A stretch of DNA of 25,547 bases, from positions 1 to 25,547 of the IMG/VR virus record IMGVR_UViG_3300042549_007921, one strand, 5' to 3'. Of the stretch, positions 6,311 to 14,089 are shown piece after piece (position 1 is the first letter of the stretch; each line of letters opens with the position of its first letter). This DNA is from a virus. A model generated the notes under the pieces. The model was not told the origin of the DNA. It worked only from the letters and a program-made list of their open reading frames with translations, and did no database searches. Made by a program: the position numbers and the translations under genes.

Positions 6311-7411
6311 ATGCCAAAATTTACTCATAAGTTAGAGATAGACTATAAACAATCCTTTCGATCAGCCAGTATTGAGGGTATGTTTGACGTACCCATTGAA
6401 AAGAAGCTATCAAAGTCATGGGAAGTTGATATGCCCATCGAGAATGAGGAGTGGTCTATCGGTTTAATCGTGGGACCCTCTGGCTCTGGTAAAACCACTA
6501 TCGGTAAAGTGGCTTTTCCAGATGCTAAGTTATTTGACGGTTCACGTCATGAAAATTGGAATTCAAATTGTTTTGTAGATGACTTTGATGAAAGTCTTCA
6601 GGTGCAGGACATTGTAGAGGCTTTATCAAAAGTGGGATTCAGTTCTCCACCTAATTGGGTACTGCCATTTTCTGTACTTAGCAATGGTCAGAAATTTAGA
6701 ACAGAAATCGCTCGTTTAATTTTGGAATCTGCACCTGGCGAAACCATTATGATTGATGAGTTTACATCGGTAGTGGATCGAAAGATTGCCAAAGTATGTT
6801 CATCTGCCGTACAAAAGATGGTTCGCACATCAAATAGAAAACTGGTTGCCATCTCTTGTCATTACGACATAGCCGAGTGGTTAGAGCCTGATTGGATTTA
6901 TCATGTCGATACCGGTGAATTTAAAATCACTAGGGGGTTACTTAAGCGACCATCTATCGAACTCGTCATACGCAGGGTACATCACTCTGCATGGGGAATT
7001 TTCAAAGACCATCATTATCTAAATGCGTCAGTTAATAAGTCTGCACATTGTTTTGTGGCATTTTTGGATAACGAACCTGTCGCATTTTGCGCTGCCATTC
7101 CTTTTCCACACCCTACTTTGAAAAATATGTGGCGAGCGCATCGAACGGTTTGTTTACCTGATTATCAGGGCGTAGGGATTGGTAACGCTTTTAGCGAAGC
7201 CATTGCTCAGCACTTTATCGATCAAGGTAAGCGCTATTCAAGTGTAACCAGTCATCCATCGATGATAGCTCATCGCATACGTTCAAAAATGTGGGTTATG
7301 ACTCGAAAACCTGGACGTGTTCCTGTTAATGGCAAAACAGGTATGTTTAAAAGTTCAGCCAATAGAATTACCGCCTCATTTGAGTACATCGGAGAAAAGA
7401 GTGAGTCCTAG
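6311..7411 (+). CDS. ABC-ATPase fused to a GNAT acyltransferase domain (possibly Mom-related)
   Basis: A 366-aa two-domain protein. The N-terminal ABC ATPase has Walker A GPSGSGKT (55-62), a signature-like LSNGQ (123-127), Walker B TIMIDE (145-150) and the switch His H184 in ISCHYD. No membrane segment is present, so it is not a transporter. The C-terminal domain (about 215-335) is GNAT-like, with acyl-CoA loop QGVGIG (286-291) after a RTVCLPDY strand. An HHY motif (234-236) and SHPSMIAHR (314-322) are further marked stretches. Mu Mom, which modifies adenine in phage DNA, is also a GNAT-fold protein, so a DNA-modification role is a reasonable inference beside two ParB-like genes. A tRNA or protein acyltransferase is the alternative. 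Confidence 0.85.
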   Translation: MPKFTHKLEIDYKQSFRSASIEGMFDVPIEKKLSKSWEVDMPIENEEWSIGLIVGPSGSGKTTIGKVAFPDAKLFDGSRHENWNSNCFVDDFDESLQVQDIVEALSKVGFSSPPNWVLPFSVLSNGQKFRTEIARLILESAPGETIMIDEFTSVVDRKIAKVCSSAVQKMVRTSNRKLVAISCHYDIAEWLEPDWIYHVDTGEFKITRGLLKRPSIELVIRRVHHSAWGIFKDHHYLNASVNKSAHCFVAFLDNEPVAFCAAIPFPHPTLKNMWRAHRTVCLPDYQGVGIGNAFSEAIAQHFIDQGKRYSSVTSHPSMIAHRIRSKMWVMTRKPGRVPVNGKTGMFKSSANRITASFEYIGEKSES

Positions 7412-7412
7412 T

Positions 7413-7535
7413 ATGTTTGACATTAATGTGGTGGTTTCGATTTTCAGCTATGGGTGTGCGTTTTATCTTTTAGCTATTTATTCAGGGCATTTTGGTAGCT
7501 ACGATGATGACGACGATGATGATAGTCATGCGTAG
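7413..7535 (+). CDS. small membrane protein with poly-aspartate tail
   Basis: A 40-aa protein with one hydrophobic segment (VVVSIFSYGCAFYLLAIYSG, about residues 6-25) and a C-terminus of seven consecutive Asp. Its ATG is one base after the ABC-ATPase/GNAT stop, suggesting coupled translation. The Asp codons are alternating GAT/GAC, so the run is not a simple mononucleotide slip. No family is recognised. Coding status rests on spacing and the membrane-peptide character. Confidence 0.5.
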   Translation: MFDINVVVSIFSYGCAFYLLAIYSGHFGSYDDDDDDDSHA

Positions 7536-7570
7536 ACCCGTTTTAAGCTTGTTTTTTGCTAAACATAACG

Positions 7571-7588
7571 TAAGTTACCGCTTACTTA
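7571..7588 (+). promoter_or_regulatory. 18-bp palindrome copy f, putative operator of the winged-helix gene
   Basis: TAAGTTACCGCTTACTTA. A CATAAC hexamer (7564-7569) ends one base upstream and a TTTTAA (7541-7546) lies 17 bases further up, giving a weak promoter with the palindrome over the predicted start. The winged-helix gene begins 43 bp downstream. Confidence 0.65.
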
Positions 7589-7631
7589 TTATCGAAGCGT
7601 CAGCAAGCTCTACTTTATTAGGATTAATGCA

Positions 7632-7913
7632 TTGAGAGTCACTAAGAAGCAAATATTACTGCTGATAGCAATCAGAAAGGGCGGAGAGTTAGGTGAGTTT
7701 CCCGACATCGATCAGGTATTGCTTAATTTAGATTATGAAACCAGTAAAGCGTCAATACAGTTTTCAATCCGCGCATTAATTAAAAATAACTGGGTTGCTA
7801 AGCAAGAATTAGAACCGAGAAGAGGTCAACACAGACGAGTTTTATCACTAACACAAGAAGGCTATCGTATTGCAGAAGTCCACTCTAAAACGCAATCCGC
7901 TGATGTTGAATAA
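7632..7913 (+). CDS. winged-helix DNA-binding protein, candidate regulator
   Basis: A 93-aa protein that fits a small winged helix. Helices span about 1-30; ETSKASIQFSIRALIKNNWV (36-55) looks like the recognition region; a basic wing (EPRRGQHRRVLSLTQEG, 61-77) follows, as in MarR/PadR-like proteins. The start is a TTG: an upstream ATG at 7627 hits a stop at once, and TAGGA lies 9 bases before the TTG. It is the only clear winged-helix regulator in the window and has palindrome copy f in front of it, so autoregulation through that site is possible. It sits directly before the packaging genes and could control late expression. Confidence 0.7.
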   Translation: MRVTKKQILLLIAIRKGGELGEFPDIDQVLLNLDYETSKASIQFSIRALIKNNWVAKQELEPRRGQHRRVLSLTQEGYRIAEVHSKTQSADVE

Positions 7914-7914
7914 A

Positions 7915-8006
7915 GTGCGGACACGTTTTCGTTTCTTATATTCTCTTATTATTAATAAGCAGTTAAGAAAATGTATATATAGAGAGATCGCAAAACGTAC
8001 CCGCAC
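7915..8006. repeat. imperfect inverted repeat upstream of terminase, candidate cos/pac site
   Basis: GTGCGGACACGTTTTCG (7915-7931) is matched by the reverse complement of CGCAAAACGTACCCGCAC (7989-8006): two mismatches and one single-base gap over 17-18 bases. The 57-bp spacer is AT-rich. The pair lies 42 bp before the small terminase gene, where packaging sites are commonly found. Its role is inferred from position and dyad symmetry only. Confidence 0.4.
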
Positions 8007-8047
8007 TAGACTCAGCCGCTTTTATTTTAACACTATCGGAAATTGTA

Positions 8048-8731
8048 ATGGATGATGAAAACCTAGAAGGAATTACTCGAAATAGTACGGTTAAAAAATC
8101 GACTAAGACAGGAAAGACACGACTTAATAATCATCAATGGGGAGAACTCATTGCTTTGCTAAAGACAGGTCATTATACGCAGACACAGTTAGCGGAAACC
8201 TATGGCGTGTCAGTTAATGCTATTTTGACGAAGCGAAAGAAGTTAGGTGGCATCAAGATAGGTGAGTCATCAACTGAGAAGACTACCTTATCCGCTATCG
8301 ACAAAACAGTGATGGCAATGGAAGGTGCTATCGGATTTAGCACAGTAGAGGCAGGTCGTTTAATTACTGAAGCTAAGCGAGAAACCTTCAGACGCGGTGA
8401 GTTAATAGGGAAGTTAACTGAACATGCTATGACTAAAGCCTTTAGAGAGGGTAATGTCGATAGTATCAAAGATACGGTAAAGGTGTTGCTAGACTGCCAA
8501 GCGTTATTTGAAAAGCAGTTACGTTTAACAGGATTATGTTTGGGCTTTGAAAATGGTCGCTTTGATACAGCGGCAGATGCACCCGTGTTAACCATTGTCA
8601 AAATGACAGATGCCGATATAGCTGCCGTACAAGATCGCTTTAGAGATGACAGCAAGGATGATGATGAGAACTATATCGATGATGGCGATTATGAGGACTA
8701 CGAAGAAGATGAAGATGAGGGTGATGAGTGA
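8048..8731 (+). CDS. terS: terminase small subunit-like protein
   Basis: A 227-aa protein. After a basic start, residues about 28-62 form a helix-turn-helix (QWGELIALLKTGHYTQTQLAETYGVSVNAILTKRKK) typical of terminase small subunits that bind the packaging site. A helical middle (about 75-175) would build the oligomer. The C-terminus is extremely acidic (about 200-227, mostly D and E) and may contact the large subunit. It overlaps the large-subunit start by four bases (GTGA). Identification rests on the HTH, acidic tail and adjacency to TerL. Confidence 0.8.
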   Translation: MDDENLEGITRNSTVKKSTKTGKTRLNNHQWGELIALLKTGHYTQTQLAETYGVSVNAILTKRKKLGGIKIGESSTEKTTLSAIDKTVMAMEGAIGFSTVEAGRLITEAKRETFRRGELIGKLTEHAMTKAFREGNVDSIKDTVKVLLDCQALFEKQLRLTGLCLGFENGRFDTAADAPVLTIVKMTDADIAAVQDRFRDDSKDDDENYIDDGDYEDYEEDEDEGDE

Positions 8732-9951
8732 TTCAGTTACACCCCAAACAACATGAAGTATTTCATGATAAGACGCGATTTAAGGTAGTAGCGGCAGGCA
8801 GACGATGGGGCAAGTCGATGCTATCGCAGGTATCGTTGATTGATAAAGCGATAGAGAAAGGGGGGCGTTTAGTTTGGTATGTTGCGCCTTCTTATCGTAT
8901 GGCAAAGCAGATCATGTGGGATGACATGAATCGTCTGATACCTGATAAATGGATTAAGCGTAAGAATGAAACCTTTATGCGAATTGAGTTAATTAATCAA
9001 TCCGTTATTGAGTTAAAAGGTGCTGACAATGAAGATAGTTTGCGAGGTGTTGGGCTTGATCATTTGGTAATGGATGAAATGCAGGACATGCGCCCAGGCG
9101 TGTGGCGAACTGTGTTAAGACCTACCCTGGCGACCACAGGTGGAACAGGTTTATTTATTGGCACATCTAAGTCCTATAATCACTTTTATGATATATGGTC
9201 AAAGGGAATGTCAGGGGAATCAAAGGCTTGGAAGTCGTGGCAATTTAAAACGATCAGTTCACCCTTTGTTCCTGCTGAAGAAATAGAACAAGCTCGGCAA
9301 GATATGGACCCTAAAACCTTTCGTCAAGAAATGGAAGCCTCTTTTGAAAGTATGGCAGGGCGTGTTTACCACACCTTCGATAGAAAGCTACATGTCGGTA
9401 ATTATCCCTTTAATCCGAAGTTACTGATTTATGTAGGGCAAGATTTCAACATCGATCCGATGAGTAGTGCTATTTTTCAGATTCAACCGAATGGTGAGAT
9501 ATGGGCGGTAGATGAAATCGTTTTATTCGCCTCCAATACTCAAGAAGTCTGTGAAGAGTTAGAGAGAAGATATTGGCGACATCTAAATCAAATTACCATT
9601 TACCCAGATCCAGCAGGCGGCGCGAGACAACACGCCAGAGGCGAAACTGATTTGGATATATTTAGGGAAAAGGGCTTCAAACGTATAAAGCATCATCGCA
9701 AGCATCCAAGAATTGCTGATCGAGTTAATTCTGTCAACAAGATGCTACTAACTGCTGATGGGTCTATCAGAATGCGTGTGGACAGCAAATGCAAGCACAT
9801 TATTGATTCACTAGAGCAAACAATTTACAAAGAGGGTGGTCGTGAAATAGATAAAGCAATGAGCGTAGAACATATTACAGATGCGGCAGGTTATTTCATT
9901 CAATATGAATACCCTGCGAGAAAAATTGAAATTGCCGGACTTTCAATATAA
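8728..9951 (+). CDS. terL: terminase large subunit
   Basis: A 407-aa packaging motor with ATPase and nuclease domains. Walker A is GRRWGKS (24-30), Walker B LVMDE (113-117, D116/E117), and the coupling motif FIGTSKS starts at 143. The nuclease domain opens with YVGQDFN (D239) and continues with YPDPAGGARQ. The start is a GTG overlapping the small-subunit stop, supported by the immediate start of the conserved LHPKQ segment. It cuts and pumps phage DNA into the prohead through the portal encoded next. The promoter for the portal block lies inside its 3' end. Confidence 0.97.
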   Translation: MIQLHPKQHEVFHDKTRFKVVAAGRRWGKSMLSQVSLIDKAIEKGGRLVWYVAPSYRMAKQIMWDDMNRLIPDKWIKRKNETFMRIELINQSVIELKGADNEDSLRGVGLDHLVMDEMQDMRPGVWRTVLRPTLATTGGTGLFIGTSKSYNHFYDIWSKGMSGESKAWKSWQFKTISSPFVPAEEIEQARQDMDPKTFRQEMEASFESMAGRVYHTFDRKLHVGNYPFNPKLLIYVGQDFNIDPMSSAIFQIQPNGEIWAVDEIVLFASNTQEVCEELERRYWRHLNQITIYPDPAGGARQHARGETDLDIFREKGFKRIKHHRKHPRIADRVNSVNKMLLTADGSIRMRVDSKCKHIIDSLEQTIYKEGGREIDKAMSVEHITDAAGYFIQYEYPARKIEIAGLSI

Positions 9952-9954
9952 TAT
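9926..9954 (+). promoter_or_regulatory. sigma70-like promoter for the portal block
   Basis: TTGAAA (9926-9931), a 17-base spacer and TAATAT (9949-9954). The predicted start falls at about 9961, inside palindrome copy g. Confidence 0.65.
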
Positions 9955-9955
9955 A

Positions 9956-9973
9956 TAAGTATTCGGTGACTTA
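9956..9973 (+). promoter_or_regulatory. 18-bp palindrome copy g, putative operator
   Basis: TAAGTATTCGGTGACTTA. It begins one base after a well-spaced promoter and ends 15 bases before the portal ATG, with the ribosome site GGAG between. This is one of the clearest cases of the palindrome covering a transcription start. Confidence 0.75.
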
Positions 9974-9988
9974 CTTTTTGGAGACGAA

Positions 9989-11536
9989 ATGGATAATAGA
10001 GAATTGGCAGCATTGGTAAAAAAGCGACACCCTGAATATGGTTCCAGAGTTGGTCATTGGGATTTTCTTGAGTTGTGTTACGAAGGTGGGCGAGAGTGGT
10101 TTAATGGAAACATTTTCAGATACTTAAAAGAGGGTGATATCGAGTTCAAAGATAGAATAAGCAGGGCTTATCGATTTAACCATTCTAAAGAAATTGTCGA
10201 CTTGGTTTGTAAATATATCTTTAAGTCAAAGATATACAGAAATGAACATAATGCGCCAGATGAGATCGTTAGGTTCTGGGGAAAATCAACAAAAAATGGT
10301 CAATCATCAATTGAGAAGTTTGTCCGTCAAATTGCCAGAGATTCCTCAATTTATGGAAGAATATGGATCGTTGTTGACAATGATAGAGTTGATGATGACG
10401 ATATCTCAGAAGGTGAAGTTGCTAGAGAGTATGCCTATATCGTAAAGCCGCAACATGTATTGGATATGAGCTATGACGATGATGGCGAACTTAATTGGAT
10501 TATGATCGCTGAGACATTTAGAGATAACTCAAATCCATTTTCAAAAAATGATGGCATAAATAGTCGCTTCAGATTATGGACAAAGAATGAATGGTTCTTA
10601 ATCGAAAAGTCTGATGGTAATAGCATTGATGAATCAGGAAAGAATCTTAATATCATTGACGAAGGTGTACATGGTTTAGGAATCGTTCCAGCATTTCCTC
10701 ATGATCATAATGACACCGATGAGCTTTATTCATCACCATCATTGATTTCTGACATAGCTTATTTAGATAGGGCTTGTGCGAACTACTTATCCAACTTAGA
10801 TGCCATTATTCAGGATCAAACATTTTCGCAATTAGCAATTCCTGCACAGGGCTTAATGCCAGGTGAGGAGATGTACAGCAAAATGACTGAAATGGGAACC
10901 AAGCGGATTTTTGGTTATGATGGAGAGAGTGGCGCTCAACCATTTTATCTATCACCAGACCCAAGACAGGCTGAGTTGATCATTACCGCTATTAGCAAGA
11001 TCATTAACGAAATCTATCACACTGTCGGGATGGCAGGTGAGCGTACTAAATCTGATAACTCAGTTGGTATTGATAATAGCTCAGGCGTTGCAAAGGCTTA
11101 TGACTTTGAACGTGTCAATGCTTTATTGACTACAAAAGCGGTTGCCTTAAAACGTGCTGAAATAAAGATGGCATATTTGGTAATGCGCTGGAATGGTAAT
11201 GAAGCTATTAGCGAAGAAGATATTGAGAAGTTCATTACTTACCCAGAAACATTTGATGTGCGTGGAATTAATGATGAATTCTCTATTGCCGAATCACTTT
11301 CGTTAATAGAAGCTCCAATTGAAATGATTCGTCAGCAGATGAAGGTATTAGTAGATAAATTGTTCCCAACCATTGAGGATGTATTGAAAAATGAAATGAT
11401 TACTGCAATTGATAAAATGGAAACTGTCTCTACCATGATGAATGATATCGGTGGGAAGTTGCCAACCGCAATGCCAAATACTGGGTTCAAAGGCAATACT
11501 CAGGGCGAAAATAACAATAACGATTCAGCACTTTAA
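9989..11536 (+). CDS. portal protein
   Basis: A 515-aa protein of the expected portal length, directly after the large terminase. It begins with a segment common in portal proteins (EYGSRVGHWDFLELCYEGG, residues about 16-34), has a mixed alpha/beta core, and a C-terminal part rich in long helices (IEAPIEMIRQQMKVLVDKLF) that would form crown and channel. The last 30 residues are low-complexity Asn/Gly. It forms the twelve-fold ring at the packaging vertex. GGAG precedes the ATG by eight bases. No frame problem is seen. Confidence 0.9.
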   Translation: MDNRELAALVKKRHPEYGSRVGHWDFLELCYEGGREWFNGNIFRYLKEGDIEFKDRISRAYRFNHSKEIVDLVCKYIFKSKIYRNEHNAPDEIVRFWGKSTKNGQSSIEKFVRQIARDSSIYGRIWIVVDNDRVDDDDISEGEVAREYAYIVKPQHVLDMSYDDDGELNWIMIAETFRDNSNPFSKNDGINSRFRLWTKNEWFLIEKSDGNSIDESGKNLNIIDEGVHGLGIVPAFPHDHNDTDELYSSPSLISDIAYLDRACANYLSNLDAIIQDQTFSQLAIPAQGLMPGEEMYSKMTEMGTKRIFGYDGESGAQPFYLSPDPRQAELIITAISKIINEIYHTVGMAGERTKSDNSVGIDNSSGVAKAYDFERVNALLTTKAVALKRAEIKMAYLVMRWNGNEAISEEDIEKFITYPETFDVRGINDEFSIAESLSLIEAPIEMIRQQMKVLVDKLFPTIEDVLKNEMITAIDKMETVSTMMNDIGGKLPTAMPNTGFKGNTQGENNNNDSAL

Positions 11537-11553
11537 TTTAATAGGAAATAAAA

Positions 11554-12387
11554 ATGTCATTTGGACTATTAGCTAGAAAAACACAAACAAGAGGTTATTG
11601 GGAAGAGTCATCAGGCGATGAGGGTGCAGGCGCTCCAGGTGGTTCACCTGAAATTGTAGCTCCAGTTATTCCCCCAGTTGTACCTGCTCCTGTAATGGAA
11701 GAGCAAAAAATGTCTGACAAGGAAGCTGATCTCCTTAAAGATTTGATGAAGCAAAAGAATAAAAACAAAGAAGGTGAGGCTGCATTATTAGCAGTTAAAG
11801 CCGAGCTGTTGAAATTTGATGGCATTGATCTTGAAGAAGTAAAGGCTCTGTTGAACTCAAAGAAGGACTCTGAAAATAAAAAGCTTGAAGATCAAGGTCA
11901 GTGGGATTTGTTGAAAAAACAAATGGCTGAAGAGAACTCAAAGCTTGTTAAGGTTCATGCAGATAAAAGTGTTGAATTACAATCGCTTGCAGACGCTCAG
12001 CAACAAACCATTAATAAGTTAACATTGGGTCACTCTTTTAATACCTCAAATTTTATCAATAATGAATTGACGCTATCATCGGAAAAGACTCGCATCATCT
12101 ACGGCTCGCATTTTGAACTCGATGGTGACAAGATCGTTGCTTATGACAAGCCCAAAGGTTCACAAGATAGAGTTCAGTTGGTTGACGCAAGTGGTGACTC
12201 ATTAAGTTTTGAAGAGTCAATGCGTAAAATTGTTGAAGCTGACCCTGATAAAGATCGTTTGATAAGGGTTAAAACAAAAACAGGTTCTAACTCTTCAACA
12301 ACAGGTAACAAAGTTGACTTTACTAACAAAACCGAATTAAAGGGAATGGATAGAATATCAAAGGCATTAAATGAGCAGAAAAAATAA
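11554..12387 (+). CDS. scaffold-like prohead assembly protein
   Basis: A 277-aa protein between portal and capsid genes. The first 50 residues are Pro/Gly/Ala rich (GAGAPGGSPEIVAPVIPPVV), followed by a strongly charged coiled-coil region (about 50-160, KNKNKEGEAALLAVKAELL and KKLEDQGQWDLLKKQMAEE). A folded C-terminal part (about 165-240) resembles the DUF6651 or scaffold-type proteins found beside such capsids. Position and composition indicate a scaffold that shapes the prohead. No protease signature was seen, so any processing protease is either absent here or elsewhere. Confidence 0.75.
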   Translation: MSFGLLARKTQTRGYWEESSGDEGAGAPGGSPEIVAPVIPPVVPAPVMEEQKMSDKEADLLKDLMKQKNKNKEGEAALLAVKAELLKFDGIDLEEVKALLNSKKDSENKKLEDQGQWDLLKKQMAEENSKLVKVHADKSVELQSLADAQQQTINKLTLGHSFNTSNFINNELTLSSEKTRIIYGSHFELDGDKIVAYDKPKGSQDRVQLVDASGDSLSFEESMRKIVEADPDKDRLIRVKTKTGSNSSTTGNKVDFTNKTELKGMDRISKALNEQKK

Positions 12388-12390
12388 TTG

Positions 12391-12420
12391 TTGACAATCA
12401 ATTGTTTAAATGGATAATAT
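12391..12420 (+). promoter_or_regulatory. strong sigma70-like promoter for the major capsid gene
   Basis: A consensus TTGACA (12391-12396) is followed by TAATAT (12415-12420, spacing 18) or GATAAT (12413-12418, spacing 16). It is the best promoter match in the window and lies just before the most highly expressed type of phage gene. Palindrome copy h begins at its last base. Confidence 0.8.
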
Positions 12421-12437
12421 AAGTCACGGATGACTTA
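12420..12437 (+). promoter_or_regulatory. 18-bp palindrome copy h, putative operator
   Basis: TAAGTCACGGATGACTTA, overlapping the end of the -10 box and the predicted start of the capsid promoter. A bound protein here would block polymerase. Confidence 0.75.
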
Positions 12438-12446
12438 TCTTTAGGC

Positions 12447-12508
12447 ATAAGAGAGCTTGCTAACTAAAGAAAAGTTATTTACTAAGTTACCTACTGATAA
12501 GAGAGCTT
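12447..12508 (+). repeat. direct repeat ATAAGAGAGCTT in the capsid leader
   Basis: ATAAGAGAGCTT occurs at 12447-12458 and again at 12497-12508, exactly 50 bp apart, in the 120-bp untranslated leader between the promoter and the capsid ATG. A palindrome half-site, TAAGTTACC (12483-12491), lies between them. The role is unknown; regulator binding or an mRNA-stability element are both possible. Confidence 0.6.
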
Positions 12509-12557
12509 CAGAAAGGGTTAAGAAAAAATTATTTAATTACTTTATCTGGAGATTCAA

Positions 12558-13517
12558 ATGGCTTTATTAAAAACAGTTGCTGGTACTTTAACTAACAATG
12601 ATTTAGTTGCTGGCGTTATCGAAGAAATTATTGATCGTGATCAATTATTTGCTCAAATTCCTTTTACTCGTGTTGATGGTAAAGCATACGTTTACAACAG
12701 AGAAGACCCTTCTTCTTGGGATGCTTTGAATGTTGACGGCTTAGGCAACTCTATTGAACCAGCATTTACTGATGTTGGAACAACTATTGCTGAGAAAGCG
12801 GCTAAAGTTGTTGAAGTAACAACTAACTTACGCACATTGATTGGTGATGTTGATGTAGACAAATTTTTACAATCTGTTTATAGCAACACAAATGACCAAC
12901 GTGCTATCCAAATTGCTCAAAAAGCAAAAGCAATGGGTCGTAAATTCCGTAGAACTTTAGTTCAAGGTAACAACGCTGTTAACGCTCTTGAATTTGATGG
13001 TTTGTATAAATTGTCTTTAGGTAGCTCTGCTCAAACTTACGCCGCTGCAACTGGCGCAAGTGGTCAAGCGATTACATTTGATCTTTTAGATCGTTTGTTA
13101 GATATGATTCCAAATGGTGCTGATGCTATCGTTATGCGTCCATCTACTTTGAGAGCTTATCGTCAATTGGTTAGAGGCTTAGGCGGTACTATTCCTGAAA
13201 GCGTTATGATTCATGAATTTGGTCAAAGCGTTCCTTCACACAATGGCGTGCCTATTCTTATCAATGAATTCCTACCTATCACTGAAACATTTGGTGGTGC
13301 GGTAACAGGTGGAGCGTTAGGTTCTATCTACGGTGTTCGTTTCAACGAAATAGACGGTCTTCACGGTTTATACGGTGGTGATAATGCTGGTATCGTTGTT
13401 GAAGATTTAGGTACTGTTCAAACACTTGATGCAACTCGTACACGTTTAAAATGGTACTGTGGATTGGCTCTTAAATCTACTAAATCATTGGCTCGTATTA
13501 CTGGTGTTCAAGTTTAA
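12558..13517 (+). CDS. major capsid protein (HK97-fold type)
   Basis: A 319-aa protein in the standard capsid position after the scaffold, with its own strong promoter and a terminator behind it. The sequence has features of HK97-fold capsids: an N-terminal helix, an extended loop region (about 35-80), a helical spine (about 100-130, QRAIQIAQKAKAMGRKF) and a beta-rich A/P domain with a late conserved GLALKSTKSLARITG (about 300-315). Codon choice is markedly biased to CGT, GGT and GCT compared with neighbours, as expected for a highly translated gene. A Shine-Dalgarno GGAG precedes the ATG. No N-terminal delta domain is seen, which fits a separate scaffold. Confidence 0.88.
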   Translation: MALLKTVAGTLTNNDLVAGVIEEIIDRDQLFAQIPFTRVDGKAYVYNREDPSSWDALNVDGLGNSIEPAFTDVGTTIAEKAAKVVEVTTNLRTLIGDVDVDKFLQSVYSNTNDQRAIQIAQKAKAMGRKFRRTLVQGNNAVNALEFDGLYKLSLGSSAQTYAAATGASGQAITFDLLDRLLDMIPNGADAIVMRPSTLRAYRQLVRGLGGTIPESVMIHEFGQSVPSHNGVPILINEFLPITETFGGAVTGGALGSIYGVRFNEIDGLHGLYGGDNAGIVVEDLGTVQTLDATRTRLKWYCGLALKSTKSLARITGVQV

Positions 13518-13542
13518 TTTGAATTAGTAAGCAGAACAAACT

Positions 13543-13565
13543 AAGGAGTCTTCGGACTCCTTTTT
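13543..13565 (+). terminator. rho-independent terminator after the capsid gene
   Basis: AAGGAGTC, TTCG tetraloop, GACTCCTT, then a T run. The 8-bp stem with a UUCG loop is a strong intrinsic terminator. It separates the heavily transcribed capsid gene from the connector genes, which restart behind palindrome i. Confidence 0.9.
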
Positions 13566-13589
13566 GTGTTTTGGGCTGTAATATTATGA

Positions 13590-13607
13590 GAAGTCATTAA
13601 TGATTTA
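13590..13607 (+). promoter_or_regulatory. 18-bp palindrome copy i, putative operator
   Basis: GAAGTCATTAATGATTTA, the most diverged of the ten copies. TATTAT (13582-13587) ends two bases upstream without a clear -35. It lies between the terminator and the ribosome site of the next gene. Confidence 0.6.
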
Positions 13608-13619
13608 TTGGAGTTTGGT

Positions 13620-14087
13620 ATGTATAGGTTAGCGTCAGAAGGATTTAAGAGTTATACGGGCATCTTTGGCGGTGTTCAGTTTGAAAATGGAGAAACAAAC
13701 CAAGAATTAACTTTGCGTCAGGTAAATAACATTGGCGGAATTGTTGTGCTTGAGAAGGTATTGGAAAATGGTGATTATTTTCAAGTAGGTCCACATTCAA
13801 CCGATCCTGTATCAATTGATTATGTAAGACATCTTGCTGAAGAAAATAATATAGCTTATCAGGCAACATTAGCTGTCAACGAAGATAAGCCTGTTGATGA
13901 AAAGATATCACCTGCAATAATTGCACCATTAATAGGTGAAACAAATTTACTATTCTCACGCGAACAGCTTGAGGAGATCGCTGATAAATCAGGCATATCA
14001 GGATTGAGAGAGCTTTCAGACGGTTATGGAATAAAAGCCCGATCAGTTGCTGAAATCATCAATGCGTTATTAGAGATAGCGGTGTAA
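13620..14087 (+). CDS. small head protein with HeH/SAP-like C-terminus
   Basis: A 155-aa protein directly after the capsid gene. The N-terminal half is beta-rich and resembles short proteins that decorate or follow capsids. The C-terminal 40 residues (SREQLEEIADKSGISGLRELS.. then KARSVAEIINALLE) fit a HeH/LEM or SAP-type helix-extended-helix motif, often found in this position and thought to bind DNA or head proteins. The ATG at 13620 is chosen over a TTG at 13608 because GGAG lies eight bases before it. It ends two bases before the next gene. Confidence 0.6.
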   Translation: MYRLASEGFKSYTGIFGGVQFENGETNQELTLRQVNNIGGIVVLEKVLENGDYFQVGPHSTDPVSIDYVRHLAEENNIAYQATLAVNEDKPVDEKISPAIIAPLIGETNLLFSREQLEEIADKSGISGLRELSDGYGIKARSVAEIINALLEIAV

Positions 14088-14089
14088 CG

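Noticed and set aside
7903-8055. A 50-codon open frame (ATG 7903) overlapping the winged-helix stop and the terS start.
   Set aside because: It has no ribosome-binding site, an unusually Arg/Lys-rich unstructured product, and spans the inverted repeat proposed as a packaging site. It may be real but cannot be supported.
12483-12500. A further palindrome copy in the capsid leader (TAAGTTACC...).
   Set aside because: The right half does not match the consensus, so it is only a half-site.
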